Positions 6,155 to 10,738 of a stretch of DNA of 10,738 nt are shown piece after piece. Numbering within the stretch: the first letter of the stretch is position 1; each line of letters begins with the position of its first letter. The notes beneath the pieces are model-generated. The model was not told where the DNA came from, made no database searches, and was given only the letters and a program-made list of their open reading frames with translations. The position numbers and the translations under genes are program-made. Origin of the DNA: Deltaproteobacteria bacterium (GTDB taxonomy: Bacteria; Desulfobacterota; Desulfarculia; Adiutricales; Adiutricaceae); NCBI GenBank assembly GCA_031288745.1, contig JAITQT010000335.1:1-10738 (forward strand). The letters are read 5' to 3'.

Positions 6155-7630
6155 TTATTCATAGCGCAAGGCTTCGACGGGATCTAACTTAGCCGCCTGG
6201 GCTGAAGGGTAGAGCGTGGCTAGATAGCTAATCAGCATCGAGACCGCAGCCGTGGCAGCGACCTGATAAAACCGCATCTCGACCGGCAAAGTATTCATCA
6301 GATATATCTCTGGGGGCAAAGAGATAAACTCGTATTTTTTTAATAGAACGCATAGAGTAACCCCGACCGCCAACCCCCCCAAGGTGCCGGCTGCGCCGAC
6401 CATTAAACCTTGGATAGTGAATATTTTCCTCACCAAAGAGCCGCTCGCCCCCATGGCCTTAAGGATAGCAATATCTCGAGTCTTTTCCGTGACCATCATG
6501 ATTAAGGTGGAGGCGATATTAAAGGCGGCCACCAATATTATGAGTGTTAAAATCACAAACATAGCCGTCTGTTCTAGTTTTAAGGCCGAAAAGAGGCTCA
6601 TGTTCATCTGCATCCAATCTCGCGCCCAATAACCGTTGTCTCCCAAAGCAGTTAAAATTTCCCATTTAACTTCGTCGGCCTTATAGATGTCTTGGCAGTT
6701 GACCTCTATTAAAGAGACCTCATCTGGGTTCATGCCCAACAATCGTTGAGCTTCTTCAATAGTGGTGTAGACCACTTTGCTATCGTAGTCGAAATAATTA
6801 ACCCTAAAGGTTCCGGCCACGGTAAAAGTTCGGCTTAAAGGGGCTCGGTTGCCTAAAGGGGTCACTCGCCCGAAAGGAGAGACTACTCTGACCTGACTAA
6901 GAGTTTCCACACCCAAAATTAGGGCCAACTCGCGGCCTATAATTAGGGGCCGCTGGGGTTCCGCGGGATTATGGGCAGGCTCAACTTCAGACAAAGATAG
7001 TTCTTGGCTATCATTACTAACAGGCCCTTCTTGACTATCTGGAACTTCTGGCAGCCCCGCTTGACTATCAGGACCATTGAACTCACTAGAGCCATTGGGC
7101 TGACTAAAACCAGCTGTATTATCGCTAGAACTATTGACCTCACCTTCAAGCGTAAGAGAGTTAAAATCATCTTCCGGCACTGGCCAGGGGGTAACCATAG
7201 GCCTTTGGGTCAAATTTTGGACCGCATGAGGGGAAGCGTTTAAGCTATTAAAAAAACCGCTTTCTACGGCCGCCTCGGGCTCAAGGCCCATGAAAGCAAC
7301 TCCATTAGAAGCCGTAGGCGATGAAATCATGACCTGACCGCTCACAAAGGCCATGGCTGAAACCACCCCGGGTACATTTTTTATCTTATTTAGCGCTTCT
7401 CGCCACTCGGTTATGGCCCCTGACCCTTTATAAATAGTGACGTGGGCCGTAAGCCCTAAAAGCTTATTTTTTAAATTGGACTCAAAACCAGCTAAAACGG
7501 CTAGGACTACTATTAAGGCCGCTACTCCCAAACCTACTCCGCCCACAGCCAAAACCGAGATAAGAGATAAAAGGGAATTTCGCCTTTTAGCCCGCAGATA
7601 GCGAAGGGCTATTTCGGACTCAAAAGACAT
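6155..7630 (-). CDS. lolC: LolC/LolE-family lipoprotein-releasing permease with a Ser/Pro/Glu-rich insertion
   Basis: This is the inner-membrane permease that pairs with LolD for lipoprotein release. Four membrane segments are visible, at about 21-48, 355-380, 406-430 and 455-475, with a large periplasmic domain between the first two. The cytoplasmic coupling motif TEKTRDIAILKAMGA is at 381-395 and the ending DPVEALRYE is typical of the family. Only one permease gene is present next to lolD, so the complex may use a homodimer in place of a LolC-LolE pair. That is inference, since a second gene could lie elsewhere. The protein is 491 residues against a usual 400-420. The excess is a low-complexity stretch at about 144-228 (bases 6947-7201) with recurring DSQ(A/E) units. 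Its ATG overlaps the lysS stop by one base (TAATG), implying translational coupling. Confidence 0.92.
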   Translation of the reverse strand: MSFESEIALRYLRAKRRNSLLSLISVLAVGGVGLGVAALIVVLAVLAGFESNLKNKLLGLTAHVTIYKGSGAITEWREALNKIKNVPGVVSAMAFVSGQVMISSPTASNGVAFMGLEPEAAVESGFFNSLNASPHAVQNLTQRPMVTPWPVPEDDFNSLTLEGEVNSSSDNTAGFSQPNGSSEFNGPDSQAGLPEVPDSQEGPVSNDSQELSLSEVEPAHNPAEPQRPLIIGRELALILGVETLSQVRVVSPFGRVTPLGNRAPLSRTFTVAGTFRVNYFDYDSKVVYTTIEEAQRLLGMNPDEVSLIEVNCQDIYKADEVKWEILTALGDNGYWARDWMQMNMSLFSALKLEQTAMFVILTLIILVAAFNIASTLIMMVTEKTRDIAILKAMGASGSLVRKIFTIQGLMVGAAGTLGGLAVGVTLCVLLKKYEFISLPPEIYLMNTLPVEMRFYQVAATAAVSMLISYLATLYPSAQAAKLDPVEALRYE

Positions 7631-9168
7631 TAATTTTCAGGGCGCATATGGGGGAAAAGAATGACGTCTTTAATAGAAGCCACGTCGCACAAAAGCATAA
7701 CTAAGCGATCAATACCTACGCCCTCTCCAGCCGCCGGCGGCATGCCGTACATCAAGGCACGAACGTAATCCTCGTCTAAATACATACCCTCCTCGTCTCC
7801 GGCTTCCCGCTCGGCCACTTGATTTACAAATCTTCGACGTTGATCAAGCGGGTCGTTTAACTCCGAAAAAGCGTTGGCCAACTCGCGGCCGCAAATAAAA
7901 AGCTCGAAGCGATCGGTTAGAGTGGGATCTAAATCGTTTTTCCTAGCCAAAGGGCTAATATCAAGCGGGTAATGGGTGACAAAGGTGGGGTTGATGAGCT
8001 TAGGTTCCACTTTGATATCAAAAATCTTAGCCTGAATTTTACCCAAAGTATCACTGGCCGATTTTTCCCCGCCTACAGATAATAAAAATTCCAGGGCTTT
8101 TTCGCGGTCAGTTAAAACGCTTTCCGGGGCTCCGCCTATTTGAGTTAAGGCCTGATGAAATTTTACCCGTAGCCAAGGAGGCTTAAAGCTAAGCTCTAAA
8201 CCTTGATATGAAACATCATCTCGGCCTAGAACTTCCAAAGCCACTTTTCCAAAAAGCCTCTCGGTTAGAGCCATCAAATCCTCGAACGAGGCATAACATT
8301 TGTACAATTCCATCATAGTGAACTCAGGATTGTGCTGTACGCTCAAACCCTCGTTTCGAAAGCAACGATTAATTTCAAAAACCTTTTCAAAGCCACCCAC
8401 TAGTAGACGTTTAAGATAAAGTTCTGGAGCGATCCGAAGATAAAGCTGCCTATTTAAAGAGTTATGAAAGGTAACGAAGGGCTTGGCCGTCGCTCCACCC
8501 GGGATAACGTGCATCATGGGGGTTTCGACCTCCATGAAGCCTTCGTTAATCATAAAATTTCTGACAGAGTTAACGATTTGAGACCTGAGGCGAAAGATTC
8601 GTCGGCTTTCCTCGTTCATGATCAAATCGACGTAGCGACGACGAAATTTTAATTCCACGCTCATTTCGTGGTATTTTTCCGGCAATGGCCACAAGGCCTT
8701 GGTCACTAATTCCAGCCGTTCGATCAAAAGGGTCAATTCCCCGGTTTTAGTCTTAAAGAGAGGCCCTTGAACTCCCACCAAATCGCCAATGTCAAGCTGG
8801 CGAATAAACTCAAAGGTTTCGGGATTAATCTTATCCTTTCGAGCGTAAATTTGAATCTTTTCAGTAGCGTCTTTAAGGTCAAAAAATATCGACTTACCGT
8901 AATCGCGCTTGGCCATCAATCTACCGGCCAAGACCCTAGGCTCGGTAAGATTTTCCAACTGCTCGTGGGTGAGGCCGTCCAACTCTTTTCTTAGCTCTCC
9001 CACCCTGTCTTGCGGCCGAAAGGAATTAGGATATAAATTAAGCCCGTTTTCAGCTAAACTCTTGGCTTTTTGTAAACGGGCCTCAATGACTGGACTTTGC
9101 TCCTCGCTTGATTCGGCGAGGTCGACCATTGAGCTGGCCCCCAAGGACGGGCCGGCGTTTGTTTCCAT
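7630..9168 (-). CDS. lysS: Lysyl-tRNA synthetase, class II
   Basis: The enzyme charges tRNA-Lys with lysine using ATP in the cytoplasm. The 512-residue product is full length. A predicted OB-fold anticodon-binding domain covers about 78-155 (AGRLMAKRDYGKSIFFDL opening it), followed by the class II catalytic domain. Motif 1 surrounds GFMEVETPMM (210-219), motif 2 is FRNEGLSVQHNPEFTMMELY (270-289) and motif 3 is GVGIDRLVML (483-492). The start ATG at 9168 has AGGAG about eleven bases upstream, a little distant. An internal ATG at codon 14 lacks a better site, so the longer form is kept. The first 25 or so residues are a weakly conserved extension. The gene heads the lysS-lolC-lolD run and is preceded by a terminator-like leader. 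Confidence 0.95.
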   Translation of the reverse strand: METNAGPSLGASSMVDLAESSEEQSPVIEARLQKAKSLAENGLNLYPNSFRPQDRVGELRKELDGLTHEQLENLTEPRVLAGRLMAKRDYGKSIFFDLKDATEKIQIYARKDKINPETFEFIRQLDIGDLVGVQGPLFKTKTGELTLLIERLELVTKALWPLPEKYHEMSVELKFRRRYVDLIMNEESRRIFRLRSQIVNSVRNFMINEGFMEVETPMMHVIPGGATAKPFVTFHNSLNRQLYLRIAPELYLKRLLVGGFEKVFEINRCFRNEGLSVQHNPEFTMMELYKCYASFEDLMALTERLFGKVALEVLGRDDVSYQGLELSFKPPWLRVKFHQALTQIGGAPESVLTDREKALEFLLSVGGEKSASDTLGKIQAKIFDIKVEPKLINPTFVTHYPLDISPLARKNDLDPTLTDRFELFICGRELANAFSELNDPLDQRRRFVNQVAEREAGDEEGMYLDEDYVRALMYGMPPAAGEGVGIDRLVMLLCDVASIKDVILFPHMRPEN

Positions 9169-9300
9169 TTAAATCTAAGCTCCTATCAAATTAGGTCACG
9201 ACAAGAAGATTAACTCTAGTAATAAAGGTTTTTTAGGCCTCACGGTTTATTGGCCAAGAAAAGAAAAAAATTATAAGCCCAAGCCTGGGCTTGGCCTAAA
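9169..9300 (-). promoter_or_regulatory. lysS leader with mutually exclusive hairpins
   Basis: In minus-strand RNA, the segment at 9286-9300 can pair three ways. AAGCCCA/TGGGCTT (9286-9292 with 9275-9281) makes a terminator hairpin. GGCCAAG (9290-9296) can instead pair with CTTGGCC (9252-9258). TTTAGGCC (9293-9300) can pair with GGCCTAAA (9232-9239). The second overlaps both of the others. This resembles an attenuator, but no leader peptide or T-box was found. Any regulatory role is inferred from pairing only. Confidence 0.4.
9264..9292 (-). terminator. Intrinsic terminator upstream of lysS
   Basis: AAGCCCA and TGGGCTT form a 7-bp stem with a 4-base loop. On the minus strand the stem is followed by ATAA and seven T (9264-9270). 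It either ends transcripts arriving from the right or acts as the terminator arm of the lysS leader. The sequence after the stem also contains TATAAT, so a -10 element in the same place cannot be excluded. Confidence 0.6.
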
Positions 9301-9791
9301 TCTTTCAAAGCTTTAACCCAGTTAGACTTAAATATAAGTCTATTAGCATAATTATCGACAAATACATAGATATAAAATCAATAAAAAAATAAATACATAA
9401 AAATCATATGGTCTTTTGTTGATAAAAATATACTATTATTATGTTTAAGAAAATAAAAACAAAAAAAGAAAAGTAATTCTTTTTTTTTACCTCAATTTGG
9501 AGAGGAGCTAGGTCAACTAAATAAATAGATAAAATATATCCTTCAAATGAAAAAATACTATTTAGAGTAATTTTTTTTAATTGAGGCTCTTTTACATACC
9601 TAACTCAACACCAACCGAGGGCCAAAAAATGCCTTTTTGATTTTATAATTTTACAGACAACCTTTATTTAAGTCAATAGCTTCATAGGAATTGAAAAAAA
9701 TTGTCTAGGGCTCCCAAGGGCTCGTTTTGGGGCCCAAGGAGACTTCAAGCAGCTCTTTACCAGCCTTTACTTGTCCTAATAATAAAAAATA
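9301..9791. other. AT-rich intergenic stretch without genes
   Basis: The stretch is strikingly AT-rich and all frames are broken by frequent stop codons. It includes a short hairpin AGACTTA-AATA-TAAGTCT (9324-9341), a widely spaced inverted repeat CCTCAATT (9490-9497) / AATTGAGG (9579-9586) with long T runs beside both arms, and a GC-rich patch around 9707-9740 with two GGGCTC copies. No RNA gene or recognisable gene remnant was seen. It may carry the promoter of lysS or be decayed sequence. Confidence 0.5.
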
Positions 9792-9826
9792 GAGCGCCGA
9801 AACAAAGTAATTTGCTTATGGCGCTC
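9792..9826 (-). terminator. Intrinsic terminator, probably of the HPt transcript
   Basis: GAGCGCC (9792-9798) and GGCGCTC (9820-9826) form a perfect 7-bp stem around a 21-base loop that can fold further. On the minus strand it is followed by TATTTTTTATTATT. It lies about 290 bp past the HPt stop codon, with element copy D in between, so it would end a long 3' untranslated region. Confidence 0.65.
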
Positions 9827-9858
9827 AAAAAACAATAGCGATTTTTTTAAACTTAAAA

Positions 9859-9882
9859 AATCTTAAAAATATTTTTAAGATT
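9859..9882. repeat. 24-bp perfect AT palindrome
   Basis: The 24 bases read identically on both strands: AATCTTAAAAAT followed by its exact reverse complement, with no spacer. It lies between the 9792-9826 terminator and element copy D. It could be a binding site for a dimeric protein, part of a terminator, or a relic of an insertion. The sequence alone does not decide. Confidence 0.6.
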
Positions 9883-9897
9883 CCTTCCACTACTTTA

Positions 9898-9956
9898 GTG
9901 TCCGTTCACAAATGTGAACGTTAACGTGGGGAAAAAAAAACTTGGTTAACGGTTAC
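9898..9956 (-). mobile_element. 59-bp internally deleted element, copy D
   Basis: Bases 9898-9922 are identical to the right end of copy C (10492-10516, 25 of 25). Bases 9923-9956 closely match the reverse complement of the left end of copy B (from about 2058 to 2090), including AACGTG, a G-A run and TTGG(T)TAACGGTTAC. About 220 bases of the interior are missing. It is flanked by CTACTTTA (9890-9897) and CTGCTTTA (9957-9964), an 8-bp duplication with one mismatch, the same size as for copy B. It therefore has both ends of the family and its own target duplication. It lies in the same orientation as copy C. Confidence 0.8.
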
Positions 9957-10113
9957 CTGCTTTAAAAGCTTTCATTGTTTAAGTCATGAAAGGCTAAAGT
10001 AGACCAAGAGACAGGCCCTACATAGGCTTGATTGGCCCGCTTAAAAGGTCTAATCGACCTTACTAACCCTTAAAGACGGCTAAAATAAAGGTCAAAAAGA
10101 TGGCTTAATCGAC

Positions 10114-10458
10114 TCAGTCACCGTCGCGCCACTTTTTAAGGTCAGCTATCAACTCGCCCAACGAGGTCTCAAATTGCTTTAAGGCCTCGTCGACTCCAGT
10201 CAAATCTTTGTTTCGCCCGATGAATTCGATCTTTTTGGCCGCGTCGAAGACTTCTCCTTGAGAAAAAATACCAACCACGCCCTTAAGAGCATGGGCCTCG
10301 TTCATAATCTTATTGTCGTCTCTTTCCTTAACGGCTTCCTGCAAGGCCTTAAGCCTAGTTTGAGAGCTATCGAAAAACATATCAATGCTCTCAAATATCA
10401 GTTCCTCGTCGTCCATGAAATTTTCGCGAATACTATCTCTATCCACGGTTACGGTCAC
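10114..10458 (-). CDS. Stand-alone histidine phosphotransfer (HPt) domain protein
   Basis: HPt proteins relay phosphoryl groups between response-regulator receiver domains in multistep two-component signalling. I place the start at the GTG at 10458, because AGGAGGTG lies five bases upstream, giving 114 residues. A frame extension to 10503 would begin inside the mobile element and is rejected. The helical sequence has the motif HALKG with the likely phosphorylated His56, followed by VVGIFSQGE and the helix FDAAKKIEFIGRNKDL typical of HPt four-helix bundles. There is no receiver, kinase or output domain, and no partner gene in the window, so the pathway is unknown. Many homologues are C-terminal modules of hybrid kinases. 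The strong ribosome site argues that this one is an independent gene, not a fragment. MITE copy C begins 33 bp upstream of the start codon. Confidence 0.85.
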   Translation of the reverse strand: MTVTVDRDSIRENFMDDEELIFESIDMFFDSSQTRLKALQEAVKERDDNKIMNEAHALKGVVGIFSQGEVFDAAKKIEFIGRNKDLTGVDEALKQFETSLGELIADLKKWRDGD

Positions 10459-10463
10459 CCGAA

Positions 10464-10471
10464 CACCTCCT
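10464..10471 (-). promoter_or_regulatory. Ribosome binding site of the HPt gene
   Basis: AGGAGGTG on the minus strand is a near-perfect Shine-Dalgarno sequence five bases before GTG at 10458. It decides the start over the longer frame, whose codons would run through this site. Confidence 0.8.
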
Positions 10472-10491
10472 AGAGGGTCATGCTTTTTTAT

Positions 10492-10738
10492 GTGTCCGTT
10501 CACAAATGTGAACGTTTAAGGGCCCGTTCACAAGAGAGAACGCTGCGGTGCCAAGCCTATTGAAAGGGATGACACATCCCGCAGCAATGTAGCCCCCTAT
10601 AGGAGCTTAGTAATTTTAGCATTAATCAAAGTTAAAATATATGGTTGGAGCAGAGAGCTAAGTAGAAACGTTAAAAGAACTAATGTTAAGAACTTAAGGG
10701 TATGCTAAAACTTAATTACAACTCGAAAGTCGCTACCA
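10492..10738 (-). mobile_element. MITE-like element, copy C (truncated by window edge)
   Basis: This is the reverse complement of copy A over their shared length, with about six differences, and it also covers the segment 2096-2119 of copy B. Its right terminus (GTGTCCGTTCAC) is at 10492. About 38-39 bases of the left end would lie past 10738. The motifs CGTTCAC (10497-10503), GTGAACG (10508-10514) and CGTTCAC (10525-10531) alternate at this end. The stem GCTGCGG (10542-10548) / CCGCAGC (10579-10585) and the hairpin CAACT-CGAA-AGTCG (10719-10732) are present. The putative target duplication TTTTTTAT is at 10484-10491. It lies directly upstream of the HPt gene, with its forward strand reading toward that gene. 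No coding frame is present. Confidence 0.85.

Noticed and set aside
6943..7243. Open frames on both strands across the LolC low-complexity region
   Set aside because: They are products of the repetitive, biased codons of the LolC insert. The permease frame runs intact through both sides.
1295..9172. Plus-strand open frames of 60-110 codons opposite tolB, bamA, lolD, lolC and lysS
   Set aside because: All are antisense to full-length conserved genes, and none shows a recognisable domain or a ribosome site.
9169..9300. T-box riboswitch upstream of lysS
   Set aside because: No T-box core sequence or specifier-loop arrangement was found. Only competing hairpins and a terminator can be supported.
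10114..10458. HPt gene as the broken C-terminal end of a hybrid histidine kinase cut by the element
   Set aside because: The domain is complete and has a strong ribosome site and start codon of its own, and no kinase remnant is visible. What lies beyond the window edge is unknown.
10459..10503. Upstream extension of the HPt reading frame to a GTG at 10503
   Set aside because: It would start inside the mobile element and run through a strong ribosome site. The GTG at 10458 with AGGAGGTG five bases upstream fits better.
1..10738. The repeated element as a CRISPR array or tRNA-like repeat
   Set aside because: The copies are about 283 bp, dispersed, in both orientations, with inverted ends and target duplications. 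There are no short regularly spaced repeats and no tRNA fold.

Overview
The window holds a housekeeping envelope-biogenesis cluster of a Gram-negative (diderm) bacterium, interrupted and bordered by copies of one small non-autonomous transposable element. The order lysS, lolC-type permease, lolD, bamA, the single LolC/E-like permease, and a BamA with an extra N-terminal domain before its POTRA repeats together suggest a deltaproteobacterium (Desulfobacterota), perhaps Desulfovibrio-like. This placement is an inference from gene order and protein architecture. No rRNA, tRNA, CRISPR array, phage gene or transposase was seen. All six supported genes lie on the minus strand.

Layout by coordinate: element copy A, cut off by the window start (1-223); a non-genic stretch with hairpins (224-639); tolB (640-1971); a short tolB leader; full-length element copy B with exact 8-bp target duplications (2058-2340); the bamA terminator; bamA (2430-5096); a 324-bp leader region; lolD (5421-6140); lolC (6155-7630); lysS (7630-9168); a 945-bp AT-rich intergenic stretch holding a terminator/alternative-pairing leader upstream of lysS, a second terminator, a 24-bp perfect palindrome and a 59-bp miniature of the element (copy D, 9898-9956); a stand-alone HPt phosphotransfer protein (10114-10458); and element copy C, cut off by the window end (10492-10738).

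Transcription runs right to left. lysS and lolC overlap by one base and lolD follows after 14 bases, so these three look like one operon that may read on into bamA. LolC and LolD form the inner-membrane ABC machine that releases lipoproteins. BamA inserts outer-membrane beta-barrels. TolB links the Tol system to peptidoglycan-bound Pal. Together they form an outer-membrane maintenance module, with lysyl-tRNA synthetase at its head.

The most notable feature is the repeat family. It is about 283 bp long, with terminal inverted repeats, 8-bp target duplications, internal stems supported by compensatory changes between copies, and a 59-bp internally deleted derivative with its own near-perfect 8-bp duplication. 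Both window edges fall inside copies. Copy C ends 33 bp upstream of the HPt start codon, so it must supply or displace that gene's promoter. No other convincing novel system was found.
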